DNA of 64,000 bases from Roseiarcus sp963842835. Its GTDB lineage: Bacteria; Pseudomonadota; Alphaproteobacteria; Rhizobiales; Beijerinckiaceae. The notes under the pieces are model-generated. The model searched no databases. It was not told the origin of the DNA and was given only the letters and a program-made list of their open reading frames with translations. A program made the position numbers and the translations under genes. This document shows, piece after piece, positions 33,995 through 42,429 of this stretch. The DNA is taken from assembly GCA_963842835.1 (NCBI GenBank), contig CAWJIB010000007.1, positions 186,001-250,000 on the forward strand, written 5' to 3'. Each line of letters starts with the position of its first letter. Positions within the stretch are counted from its first letter, which is position 1.

Positions 33995-35101
33995 GCAACA
34001 GACATTTCCTTTTCCCTGCGTTTCCTGGGTTCGGGAGCGGCCGATGTCTCAGACCTCGACCGTGCCCTTGCGATATATGTTGAGAACACCTCCCCGTTTT
34101 TGAGAACGAAAACCAATCAAATTCGAGCAAAAATCGCTTCTCCTGTCACATCAGAGGGCCACTTCTATTTTATCGCGTTCTACAGATCTAACGTGGTCAT
34201 CGGCTTCGCTATGTTTGGCTACTATCCTCGCAGCAATTTACTGGCGGTTGATCACTTGGTCATCGATCAGGACCAGCGAGGAGCCGCAGCTTTCTATGTC
34301 TTCGCTCAACTACTTCACGATGCAATTAGGCAGCTAGAAGTTGAGATTGACTTTGCGGTGGTAGAACTAGAGAAAAGCACTGAGTTTGGAAGTGATCAAA
34401 CTGGGGGTAGCGAACTCGCGCGCCTTCTCGGGCAAGTCGGATTCGGTCGCGTTCACATTGAGTACGTTCTTGCAAACATGGAGCCTCGTAACTATCAAGC
34501 GCGCTATGAAGGTATCTTGATGCTTAGGGGTTCACAGAGGCTTTACAAATTTCGACGAGAAGAGCTACTTGATATCTACCATTCCATTCTATTCGAGCAC
34601 TACCTGCCATGGTTCGGTAGTTTTCTCGGAGAGCAAATTGCTAGTTATAAAAACTATCTTGAGAGTCTGTACAGCGAGTTCGAAGAGCGCGTGCAAGATC
34701 AGCCTATTATTCAAGTTAATGGACCTGAGTCAGACATACTGGTCGCAAATCCTGCCCCTCAACCGAATAGGCCTCCCGAAATCGTCGCCGCATGGTACGT
34801 GGCAATGTTTGCGGCCACCGCCGCAATAGTGACCGGAGTGTTATATTTGCTTAAGACCCCTCCATCTCTTACGATTCCCTTTGCTTTGGCGCTCCTCACA
34901 ATTTTCGTGGGGGTTGCAGCGGCCAGTCGGGGACAAGCGTTTGAAGTGTTTGAGCGCGCCGTGCTTAGCGTGTCCGGCGGCACACGAAAATTGCGCTATC
35001 TGCAATCGAACCACAAGCCGAAATCCAAGAGAAAAGCGGATCTGCCGGCGCGAGGCGCGCGGAGAAATTTGCCAGACCCGTCATTCGATAAAAAAGACTA
35101 G
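33989..35101 (+). CDS. GNAT-like acyltransferase domain with C-terminal membrane helices
   Basis: A 370-residue protein that is more A/T-rich than its neighbours. The N-terminal 170 residues look like a GNAT-type N-acyltransferase: FYFIAFYRSNVVIGFAMFGYY, then LAVDHLVIDQDQRGAAAFYVFAQLLHDA, where the QRG stretch suits acyl-CoA binding. Two membrane helices follow near residues 270-315 (VAMFAATAAIVTGVLYLL and IPFALALLTIFVGVAAA), then a basic tail. It starts within the left 20-bp repeat, directly coupled to the recombinase gene. Its 3' end overlaps the convergent methyltransferase gene by 137 bases. The substrate is unknown. Confidence 0.75.
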   Translation: MRATDISFSLRFLGSGAADVSDLDRALAIYVENTSPFLRTKTNQIRAKIASPVTSEGHFYFIAFYRSNVVIGFAMFGYYPRSNLLAVDHLVIDQDQRGAAAFYVFAQLLHDAIRQLEVEIDFAVVELEKSTEFGSDQTGGSELARLLGQVGFGRVHIEYVLANMEPRNYQARYEGILMLRGSQRLYKFRREELLDIYHSILFEHYLPWFGSFLGEQIASYKNYLESLYSEFEERVQDQPIIQVNGPESDILVANPAPQPNRPPEIVAAWYVAMFAATAAIVTGVLYLLKTPPSLTIPFALALLTIFVGVAAASRGQAFEVFERAVLSVSGGTRKLRYLQSNHKPKSKRKADLPARGARRNLPDPSFDKKD

Positions 35102-35702
35102 ACAGAATGTGAAAATAGCGAACCCGCTGAATAAGAAAACCGTTGATGTCTAAAATCCTTCGGACATAAGCATTGGAATAAACCCAATAATTTTCGACTC
35201 CCTTGTAGAATGATGTTACAAAAGCAGCGTCAGCCCGGTATGACTTTGATACGAGAAATTCGTAACTATTACTCAATTCAACGTGCAGTATTAATCGACC
35301 ATTGAGTTTGGTGATGCGCGCGAGTTCGTTGATAGACTCCTCAAGCGAGCAGTAATTAACGACGGGCCCAACGCAAAGTACCAAATATGCGATGTTGTCC
35401 TTAAACGGAAGTGCTTCGATGCTTGCACAAACCGCTTGCGGGCATCGAGTTAACATCGTGTCTGCGAGATCAACATCAACTCGCATGCAATCCGTCGAAA
35501 AATACGCGTGTCCTGCTGAACCCAGATCAAGCACTAAGCTGTTTGCAGTTTGCTCCTGCGCGAACTCCACGGAAACCGCCCGCATCTCCGCTTCGATCTG
35601 ACGCCTGCTCCATCCGTGCCATTGGTCCGAGCTGTCCCAAATCGAATCGAGCGCGTTGTACTTTTCGCGAATGCGATGAACGTACGAAGTGTCAGTGCGC
35701 AT
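34965..35702 (-). CDS. Class I SAM-dependent methyltransferase
   Basis: A 245-residue methyltransferase. Motif I is LVLDLGSAGHAYF, with the acidic strand-2 end MRVDVDL. The post-motif region is IEALPFKDNIAYLVLCVGPVVNYC, and motif III is ARITKLNGRLILHVE. It starts with ATGCGC inside the right 20-bp repeat, the same start context as the convergent GNAT-like gene. In the present orientation it points away from the recombinase and has no obvious promoter of its own. Its last 46 codons lie opposite the tail of the GNAT-like gene, yet they end in a normal family-like ADSAIFVCRR, so both readings look genuine. Confidence 0.78.
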   Translation of the reverse strand: MRTDTSYVHRIREKYNALDSIWDSSDQWHGWSRRQIEAEMRAVSVEFAQEQTANSLVLDLGSAGHAYFSTDCMRVDVDLADTMLTRCPQAVCASIEALPFKDNIAYLVLCVGPVVNYCSLEESINELARITKLNGRLILHVELSNSYEFLVSKSYRADAAFVTSFYKGVENYWVYSNAYVRRILDINGFLIQRVRYFHILSSLFYRMTGLANFSARLAPADPLFSWISACGSIADSAIFVCRRTR

Positions 35703-35716
35703 AATTCCTAGTTATT
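35697..35716 (-). repeat. 20-bp inverted repeat, right copy
   Basis: The exact reverse complement of 33975-33994. It supplies the AGGA site and start codon of the methyltransferase gene. Together the two copies bound a 1742-bp segment containing only the two convergent genes. Confidence 0.9.
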
Positions 35717-35817
35717 CCGTGTTCGAAGGCGGCCCTCTGCAAGCAGCGCGTGGTTTGGGCGCGGGCACGGACAGCGCTTATCTTCGCTCCCTTCCGGTTC
35801 GAGAACTTGGAACCGCC

Positions 35818-36158
35818 AAATGGAAGCTTTGGCATGGCCGAACGGACTCCTGTCTTGGGCGGCGAGGCAAGCTCCTGCATTGGCTTGATTGCCGTCATGT
35901 CCGTGACGCGCGCGGCGCCTCTGCGGCTCGACGGCACATCGGCGATCTGGTTGAATATCTTCGCGCTAATCGCCGTGCTTTGGTCAACTATGGGCGGCGC
36001 CGTCATGATAGGCTGCCAATTTTAACTGCATTCGTGGAAAGCGCGGTTAACGAAATTTTCTCAAAGCGCATGATCAAAAAGCAGCAAAAGCGTTGGACCC
36101 GCTGGACGGTACAGCCATTCCTGATGTGCGCATCGCGGTTCTCAACAAGGCGTTGTAG
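35818..36158 (+). pseudogene. ISKra4-family transposase C-terminal remnant
   Basis: The frame carries AKWKLWHGRTDSCLGR, then DLVEYLRANRRALVNYGRRR and LPILTAFVESAVNEIFSKRMIKKQQKRWTRW, the conserved C-terminal blocks of ISKra4-type transposases. After VQPFL a frameshift is needed to read the family ending DVRIAVLNKAL and a stop at 36158. The catalytic N-terminal part is absent. Confidence 0.65.
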
Positions 36159-36260
36159 GGATCATTCCAACGGCGATATCCCGCCTTTCAAACCTCGAAT
36201 GACGATCACGCTCAACCGCTTGCGGCATAACCTCCCCACGAGTTTGCACACTCTCGACAC

Positions 36261-36761
36261 CTAGTTGCAGGTAACCTCGATCAACGAATATCCGCAGTGA
36301 TTGCCTCCTTTTGTATTGGTACGAAGAGCCTTAGATGGGGTACCATGACAGACTTGCATCGCTATTTGATCGTCGGAACCGTAGTCTCCACATGTAATGA
36401 ATATGTCGTGAGCTCCAGCGCAGCTCTTTTCAAGCTCGCCTGTACATACGGTTTTCGTGAAACGAGGTTTTGGAGGAAGTGCTGGTGATGTCTGCGACGC
36501 AATAGGCACTATATATGGCGTAGTGGCAGGAATTGGATGGGGAGGCTCCGAGGTCTCCGAGAACATTATTGCAATGAGGACCAGAACAATTCCGAGGTTT
36601 ATTACCGCAAGTGCGGGCGTATTCAGAGTGAATTCGAACCCGCCTGGCATTTTGAATACGTTTTGCGCATTCGGTTCGGGCGGCTTAATAGCCCAATCGA
36701 GAGCGCCAAAAACGACGATGAGCAATCCCACATAGAGAGCGATCTGGTTCGGCGGCGGCAT
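36261..36761 (-). CDS. Small membrane protein with extracytoplasmic Cys-containing domain
   Basis: A 166-residue protein after GGGGAGCCG. There are two hydrophobic segments, LYVGLLIVVFGALDWAI (about residues 8-24) and AVINLGIVLVLIAIMF (about 50-65), then a Pro-rich linker. The C-terminal part has five cysteines (TVCTGELEKSCAGAHDIFITC, then VCHGT and NHCGYSLIEVTC) and probably forms disulfides outside the cytoplasm. I do not recognise a family. Base composition is lower in GC than the first 30 kb, in line with an acquired gene. Confidence 0.6.
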   Translation of the reverse strand: MPPPNQIALYVGLLIVVFGALDWAIKPPEPNAQNVFKMPGGFEFTLNTPALAVINLGIVLVLIAIMFSETSEPPHPIPATTPYIVPIASQTSPALPPKPRFTKTVCTGELEKSCAGAHDIFITCGDYGSDDQIAMQVCHGTPSKALRTNTKGGNHCGYSLIEVTCN

Positions 36762-36935
36762 CGGCTCCCCTCCCCCCAATGTTCCTGTCCCCCAATGCGG
36801 CGACGAAGCCGGCCACGCATTCCAATAGGAAGCCGGCCACCGATTTGAAGCCGGCCGGGGTTCCGATTTGATGTCGGCCACCTGGCGTTTGCTTCCGCGG
36901 ATCGAGGAGATGATGTTTCGGCCGGCCGGATTGGT
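36762..36935. repeat. Degenerate GCCGGCCAC repeats
   Basis: Four or more spaced copies of GAAGCCGGCCAC-like units (for example at about 36810, 36831, 36850 and 36877) with AT-richer spacers such as CCGATTTGA. Arrays of this kind occur at IS21-type element ends as transposase binding sites. No transposase gene of that type is adjacent, so this would be a remnant. Confidence 0.45.
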
Positions 36936-36983
36936 CAAGCGGACATGGATTTGGGCCTCCGCAAAATGAGAAGAAGGTTCGGC

Positions 36984-37791
36984 GGCATTGTCACGCCGCG
37001 TCGGACTTGCGGTCCCTTTGGTGGCCCGGTAGCCAAGGGGGATGAGGAAAATCAGCTACGCTGGGTACCGGTTCCCGCCCGAGATCATTCAGCAGGCGAT
37101 TTGGCTCTATCTTCGGTTCACGCTGAGCCTGCGTGACGTCGAAGATTTGCTCGCGGAGCGTGGAGTCACGGTGTCCTACGAGACAGTCCGCCGCTGGGTG
37201 AATCATTTCGGACCGATAGTCGCTGCCGACTTGCGAAAGCGCCGCCCCAAGCCGCATTCGATCTGGCATGTGGACGAAGCTTATCTGAAGATCGACGGCC
37301 GCATGGTCTATCTATGGCGCGCCGTCGACGCCGAAGGCGCGGTCCTCGACGTGTTGGTCCAATCCAAGCGAAACAAGCGTGCCGCGCTGAAACTGATGCG
37401 AAAGCTTCTAAAGAAATACGCATTCGTTCCCCAGCGATTGGTCACGGACGACTTGCGGTCATACGGCGCCGCGGCCCGCGACCTGGGACTCGAGAACCGA
37501 CACGAACGCGGACGATGGAAGAACAATCGGGCCGAGAATTCGCATCAGCCGACCCGACGGCGGGAGCGCAAGATGCAACGCTTCAAGAGCGTCGGCTCTG
37601 CGCAGAAATTTCTTTCGATCCATGCCGCCGTCTACAACACCTTCAACGTCCAACGCCATCTGACCTCAGCCCAAACGCACCGCGCGCTTCGCGCCGCGGC
37701 GATGAACACGTGGCGCGAGGCAGTCGCAGCAGCTTGACAATCCGCGAGGCGAAGGCCTTTCGCCCTCACCGCATGGCAACTTGACAGCGCC
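36984..37791 (+). mobile_element. IS6-family insertion sequence, left copy
   Basis: An 808-bp element. The left end starts GGCATTGTCACGCC, and the right end is the inverted GGCGCTGTCAAGTTGCC. It has one intact transposase gene. No 8-bp target duplication was found at its edges. It faces a second IS6 copy at 63348 onward on the opposite strand. Confidence 0.8.
37042..37737 (+). CDS. IS6-family transposase
   Basis: A 231-residue DDE transposase. The N-terminal helix-turn-helix is LSLRDVEDLLAERGVTVSYETVRRWV. The catalytic residues lie in WHVDEAYLKIDG, VTDDLRSYGAA and NRAENSHQPTRRRERKMQRFKS, the order and spacing of the IS6/IS26 group. The copy appears complete. The partial copy at the right end of the window differs at scattered residues. 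Confidence 0.92.
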   Translation: MRKISYAGYRFPPEIIQQAIWLYLRFTLSLRDVEDLLAERGVTVSYETVRRWVNHFGPIVAADLRKRRPKPHSIWHVDEAYLKIDGRMVYLWRAVDAEGAVLDVLVQSKRNKRAALKLMRKLLKKYAFVPQRLVTDDLRSYGAAARDLGLENRHERGRWKNNRAENSHQPTRRRERKMQRFKSVGSAQKFLSIHAAVYNTFNVQRHLTSAQTHRALRAAAMNTWREAVAAA

Positions 37792-37820
37792 ACTGAAAGG
37801 GCAGTGGACGACCGAAAAAC

Positions 37821-39788
37821 TCAAATCCTTTGAACCATAAAGCCATCGAAGAATGCTCCGAGCTCGGCATATGCATCGAGCGGGAGAACATGCGCAACGT
37901 ATTGGTCCGGTCGCACGACAACCATGCACCCCCTGTTTCGATCGATGCTCCTCATGTCAAAAATGTCATTGCGGTTCTTCAAGTCAGGGCAGAACATCTT
38001 TTCGTAGTCACGAAGCCCGTAACGGCCCTTCGAGGGCAGAAGGAAAGAGGGCATGGCCTCGATCGCAAGCTCGCGATGGCCCTGCTGGAAAACGGCCCGG
38101 ACATCGATCACGGAGTCGATATCCGCCCCTGTCGGCGTGTATCTTCTGACAGGAGATTGGGGGAACTCAGCGAGAAACTCGCACAGAGCTCGCAGGCTGG
38201 AGGAAGGGGCGACGGGGTCTTCTGCGGCGGCAAAGGCGAAGAGCCGCCAGCGGCCGTCCGCCTTGACTGTGTGACCCAGGTGAACCGGCTTGGCGTCCGC
38301 CAGACGGATGACCGGCGCCGAATGAAAGCGCATGCCGATCACCAGGCCTTTGGCGAGATCTTGATATGTCGGCTCGGCGGAGATGATCGACGGGGAGTAC
38401 CGGGTTTCCGTTCCCGCCGTGAAGCGCCCTTGCTTGACGAAGTATTTCTGGAACTCCGCCGGATCGACGCCTTCGCTATTGGCGTCGGAGGGATCCTTCG
38501 GCGGGGCGCTGAACATCTTGGCGAACTTGCGATCGAAGTCGATCAGTTCTTTGGCAATGGTCTGGCGTTCGTCCGAATAGGTATGCAGGATCTTTGGCGA
38601 GCAACGCCCTCGTAAGACCGATGCCAGCTTCCATCCCAGATTGAAGCCATCCTGCATGGAGACGTTCATGCCTTGGCCGGCTTTCGGGCTGTGCGTATGG
38701 CAGGCGTCGCCGGCTATGAACACGCGCGGGAAGCGGACTTTGGCTTGCTGTTCCGGCACGTCGTCGAACTTGTCGCAAAGCCGTTGGCCGATCTCGTAGA
38801 CCGACCACCACGCGACCTCCTTCACCTCCAAGGCGTAGGGATGCAGTATACGCCGCGCCGCAGCGATCAGACGGTCCGTCGTAATGTTCAGGCTAGAGAC
38901 TCGCTCATTCACGTTGAGCTTGTCGAGCTCGATATACAGGCGGACAAGATAGCCGCCTTCGCGGGGAATGATCAGGAGGCTGCCTTCATTGGCCGACTGT
39001 ATCGCCGACTTTATGCGGATGTCGGGGAAGTCCGTGATGGCCAGAACATCCATGACGCCCCAGGCCTGGTTGGCCGAATCCCCGTGCAGCGCCCGCCTGA
39101 GGGAATTGCGCACGGTGCTGCGCGCGCCGTCGCAACCGACCACGAACCGGGCCTTCACAGTTTCCACCTGCCCTTCGTGCGAGGGATCGAGCCGTTCGAG
39201 CCTGACAGTCACCGGGTAGGCCGAAGCGCCGCTCTCGCCGTCCAACTCGCCGTCGCCGGATGAAGGGGCGATCCCGAGATCCAGCAATCGACGCGAATAG
39301 TCCGGCTCCAGCCGCGTTGGAGAGTTGCGCATGACATCCAGATAGAAATCATGCACCCGGGCCTGGTTCAGGATGACATGCGGGAACTCGGACAACCCGT
39401 CTTCGGTATCCTGAATCCTGCCGCTGCGGACGATGTTCGCTCGCTGGTTGTCGTCGGGCTTCCAGAACGACGTCTCATTGACCCAATACGCCTCTTTCAC
39501 CACGCGCTCGCTGAAGCCGAATGCCTCGAACATCTCCATCGTGCGGCAAGCGATGCCGTCAGCCTGGCCGACGAGCAGTCGACCGGATTTCTGATCGGCT
39601 ATCCGTGTCTTAATGTCGGGAAAGGCCGCCAGCTGCGCCGCCAACGTCAGACCTGTCGGCCCGCAGCCGACGATCAGGACATCGACTTCCTCGGGGAGAG
39701 CATCCGAGGGCTGTGACACATTGTACTGCTCGGCCGGCTCGGAGATTTCCGGATTGCCGGGTTTGAACCCGTTGAGATGGAATTGCAT
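37821..39788 (-). CDS. FAD-dependent aromatic hydroxylase (phenol 2-/3-hydroxybenzoate 4-monooxygenase type)
   Basis: A 655-residue class A flavoprotein monooxygenase that would hydroxylate a phenolic ring using NAD(P)H and O2. FAD-binding GCGPTGLTLAAQL lies near residue 42, the DG motif is VVGCDGARSTVRNSL, and the GD motif is RVFIAGDACHTHSPKAGQGMN. A C-terminal thioredoxin-like domain (from about 470) is the extension typical of phenol 2-monooxygenase and MobA-type enzymes, matching the family length of 640-660. It is the first gene inside the IS6-bounded island, and the GntR regulator gene lies just upstream. Confidence 0.88.
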   Translation of the reverse strand: MQFHLNGFKPGNPEISEPAEQYNVSQPSDALPEEVDVLIVGCGPTGLTLAAQLAAFPDIKTRIADQKSGRLLVGQADGIACRTMEMFEAFGFSERVVKEAYWVNETSFWKPDDNQRANIVRSGRIQDTEDGLSEFPHVILNQARVHDFYLDVMRNSPTRLEPDYSRRLLDLGIAPSSGDGELDGESGASAYPVTVRLERLDPSHEGQVETVKARFVVGCDGARSTVRNSLRRALHGDSANQAWGVMDVLAITDFPDIRIKSAIQSANEGSLLIIPREGGYLVRLYIELDKLNVNERVSSLNITTDRLIAAARRILHPYALEVKEVAWWSVYEIGQRLCDKFDDVPEQQAKVRFPRVFIAGDACHTHSPKAGQGMNVSMQDGFNLGWKLASVLRGRCSPKILHTYSDERQTIAKELIDFDRKFAKMFSAPPKDPSDANSEGVDPAEFQKYFVKQGRFTAGTETRYSPSIISAEPTYQDLAKGLVIGMRFHSAPVIRLADAKPVHLGHTVKADGRWRLFAFAAAEDPVAPSSSLRALCEFLAEFPQSPVRRYTPTGADIDSVIDVRAVFQQGHRELAIEAMPSFLLPSKGRYGLRDYEKMFCPDLKNRNDIFDMRSIDRNRGCMVVVRPDQYVAHVLPLDAYAELGAFFDGFMVQRI

Positions 39789-39896
39789 AGCTTCTCGCTC
39801 GTTGCCACCGACCCACTGTGAATCAGCACGGTACCGTGACCCCAGTGCCGGTTCTGCATAAGCATATGATGTAGAAGAACAAATCGACGACTTTAC

Positions 39897-39926
39897 GGGG
39901 TCCCGATCGGCGCCGATTGGGACCCC
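39897..39926. repeat. 30-bp near-perfect palindrome, copy 2
   Basis: Identical over 30 bases to the palindrome at 13282-13311. Here it lies in the 184-base gap between the hydroxylase and GntR genes, where it could also act as a hairpin between transcripts. Confidence 0.8.
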
Positions 39927-39972
39927 GTCGATTGGTTAAATTACTCCATTAGATCAGTCTCTTACAGCAGAG

Positions 39973-40707
39973 CTAGGTGGGGATCCCATGTTGGTGCCGC
40001 TTCACACCGCTCTGCGGCTCGTCATTCCAATGTTTTGAATCTTTTTCCAGCAATGTGATCGCCACTTCCGCAGCACGATTGACGTGAGTGATCGAGGCGC
40101 TGCGGGCACCCTCCGCGTCGCGACGGACAATCGCGTCGACCATCCGGCCGATTTCGGCTTCGCTTTCGACCATCCGACCGGGCTGAGAAAGTGATGTGGC
40201 CCGCAGCAAAATGGCCCTCGAATGCAATTGGCGCAACATTGCAGCGAGGATTTCGTTGCCCGAACCTTCAACCAGGTGATCATAGAAAGCCGTTTTCGAC
40301 ACCGATACCGCCTCGGTGTCGCCGGATGCATAGGCCCGTTTCAAATCGCCCATTGCCTGTTTGAGGCCGGCAATCTGCGCCGGGGAAGCGTGCTCAGCAA
40401 ATAGCCGGCTTGCCAATCCCTCCAGCTCGGCCCTTACCTGATAGACCTTCTTTGCCTCGTCCGGCGATATCGCAACAACGACCGGCCCCTTATTTGGGAT
40501 GACTTTGACTAGCCCTTCGGTCTCGAGCTGCCGCAGCGCTTCGCGGATCAAGGTCCGGCTGACCCCGGCCATTTCGCAGAGATCACGCTCGACAAGGCGA
40601 GCGCCGCCGCGAAAATGGCCAGTGGTGATTGCCCGCCTAATTCCTTCGACAACCTGTTGCCGTAAGGGTGCAGCAACCTTTGCTATGCGAAATGTCGTGT
40701 CTGACAT
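39973..40707 (-). CDS. GntR-family (FCD) transcriptional regulator
   Basis: A 244-residue regulator after a GGAGAG site. The winged helix is LRQQVVEGIRRAITTGHFRGGARLVERDLCEMAGVSRTLIREALRQLETEGLV, and the all-helical FCD effector domain runs from about residue 85 to 220. FCD members respond to organic acids. It is the only regulator gene recognised in the 37-60 kb island, so it is the prime candidate to bind the repeated ATTGTATTAC-type motif in the island's promoters. Confidence 0.88.
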   Translation of the reverse strand: MSDTTFRIAKVAAPLRQQVVEGIRRAITTGHFRGGARLVERDLCEMAGVSRTLIREALRQLETEGLVKVIPNKGPVVVAISPDEAKKVYQVRAELEGLASRLFAEHASPAQIAGLKQAMGDLKRAYASGDTEAVSVSKTAFYDHLVEGSGNEILAAMLRQLHSRAILLRATSLSQPGRMVESEAEIGRMVDAIVRRDAEGARSASITHVNRAAEVAITLLEKDSKHWNDEPQSGVKRHQHGIPT

Positions 40708-40815
40708 GACAGCTCTCCAGCGACCAGGCTAGCGGACAGCCTTACAGGAATCACCTCAACCCCTACAAGGGCTAGCCGCACCGAGCCTTCCCGGTCGCAT
40801 TGACTACCCCCGGCC

Positions 40816-40932
40816 CTAGCAGGCCGTTGAAAAAGTCGAAAGTTCACGGAACGTCCCAGAACGAAATGGAATCAAAACGGGTTCAACAGGGAATCAAATC
40901 GTGTCCAATTTTCCTTTTTCAACGGCCTGCTA
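40816..40932. mobile_element. Miniature inverted-repeat element (117 bp)
   Basis: The ends CTAGCAGGCCGTTGAAAAA and TTTTTCAACGGCCTGCTAG are perfect inverted copies bounding about 80 bases with no gene. This is the structure of a MITE or the fused ends of an insertion sequence. Confidence 0.75.
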
Positions 40933-40949
40933 GGTTGCGCAACGTTCCA

Positions 40950-42127
40950 TCACAGGCAACCGTAAACAGCGGCGATCAGACGGCGGGCTCTCGGACCATT
41001 GTCGTAACGGGCATGCCATTTGTTAACTGCGAATGAGAAGCCGAGGCGCGCGTCCATGTCGCCCATTCCGATCGATCCACCAATTCCGTGATGGCCGAAA
41101 GCTTTGGGATTGGGGCCCATCCACACTACAGACGGGGTGTTCAACACCAAGCCAAGCGCCTGATGATACGCACGCCCCATCATGACCTCGGTCATACAAT
41201 GCTGCTCGGTTATCATCTGGGCGACGCCCGCCTCCGACATGATCCTGATGCCGTCGATTTCTCCCCCCTGGCCACAGCTCCATAGAGACGGGCAACCGCT
41301 CGCGCATTGCCATGGCCATTAGCGCTAGAGATCTCCAACTCGCGCCACGCACGCGAATTGAGCACTTCCGCCGGATCCGCGTCCGGCCATTCATCGTGAG
41401 CTCGCCCTAGCAAGCTGTCTGGTGCATCCTTCTTCGCAGCCAGCAGCGTCCCCTCGGTCGCCGGAATCACTTCCGCGCAGCGCTTTTGATCCGAGAGTGA
41501 AAGTCCGCCGATCTGATAGTCGAGCCCGAGGGGCCGCGCGATCTCGTCGAGGAATATCTGGGAAAATGTCTTGCCGGTGACCCGTCGCACGATCGCGCCG
41601 AGGATGAACCCCTGATTGTGAATGTGATACCCTGATTTGGTGCCCGGCTCCCAAAGGGGCGCTTGGCGCGCAAGCGCCCCGGTGATCGCATCCCAGTCGA
41701 AGAGTGATCCCGGCGGAAGCTTCTCGGTAATGATGCAGAGTCCTGCACGATGGTCCAGAGCATAGCGGACAGGAATTTTCTCCTTGCCAGCTTGAGCGAA
41801 CTCCGGCCAGTACTTGGCAATCGGAGCATCGAGGTCTATCAATCCGCGATCAACCAGCATGTTGAAAGTGATCGCCGAAACTCCTTTGCATACCGACATC
41901 ATGCAGACTATAGTGTCGCGCTCCCAAGGCTGACTGCAAGCTTTGTCCCGCCAGCCGCCCCAAAGGTCGACAACCGGCTTGCCATCGACAACCACGGAGA
42001 CGCAGGAGCCGACTTCCTCTTCCGTGGCGTAATTGGTTTCGAAGGCGCTGCGGACCGGCGCGAACTGCGGATCGCAGGACCCCTCGATCGCAAATTCCTT
42101 TCCGTCTTTGCTAATCATGCTTCGCAT
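40950..42127 (-). pseudogene. Serine hydrolase (beta-lactamase/EstB family), frameshifted
   Basis: The first part (to about 41270) encodes a class C beta-lactamase-like hydrolase. It has the SxxK motif in MMSVCKGVSA, RYALDHRAGL, and a YxN-like GYHIHNQGFILGAIVRR. After GAVARG the frame breaks at a run of six G's (41263-41268 on the plus strand as C's). The natural continuation EIDGIRIMSEAGVAQM lies in another frame and runs through FGHHGIGGSIGMGD to a stop at 40950. One missing base, or two extra, explains it. It may be a true pseudogene or a sequencing slip. Intact, it would act on an ester or lactone. Confidence 0.75.
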
Positions 42128-42205
42128 TGTCGTCAAATCCTTTCCTCCTGTGAGCCTGTTCCGCGAGCCATGGACACAATAATCAGTCAATCCTACAATG
42201 CTCTG

Positions 42206-42215
42206 GTAATACAAA
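42206..42215 (-). promoter_or_regulatory. Island motif site 1 (TTTGTATTAC)
   Basis: GTAATACAAA on the plus strand, upstream of the leftward serine hydrolase gene. It matches the recurring motif of the island. Confidence 0.45.
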
Positions 42216-42391
42216 ATCGCGGTTTTGGCAAATTCACGTACTGCGGCGGCGCAGGCGGAGCGGCTTGCAAGCGGCCGACAGGTCGCGGAAAAGCGACAAA
42301 AAACCGACGCGATCCAACGAGAAGCCGACGATATGCCACGGGGGTAGCGTCCTACGCGATGCGTCGACCAGCTTGCAATCCATTCGAAGTG

Positions 42392-42401
42392 ATTGTATTA
42401 C
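42392..42401 (+). promoter_or_regulatory. Island motif site 2 (ATTGTATTAC)
   Basis: It lies 29 bases before the P450 start, within the expected promoter. It is identical to the motif at 54175-54184. Confidence 0.5.
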
Positions 42402-42429
42402 CGTCATAGTAAGAAGGGAGGCACGGTCT

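Noticed and set aside
35689..36264. A 191-codon frame as a complete new gene next to the right inverted repeat
   Set aside because: Its middle matches ISKra4 transposase C-terminal blocks, and the family ending lies in another frame. It is a remnant, not an intact gene.
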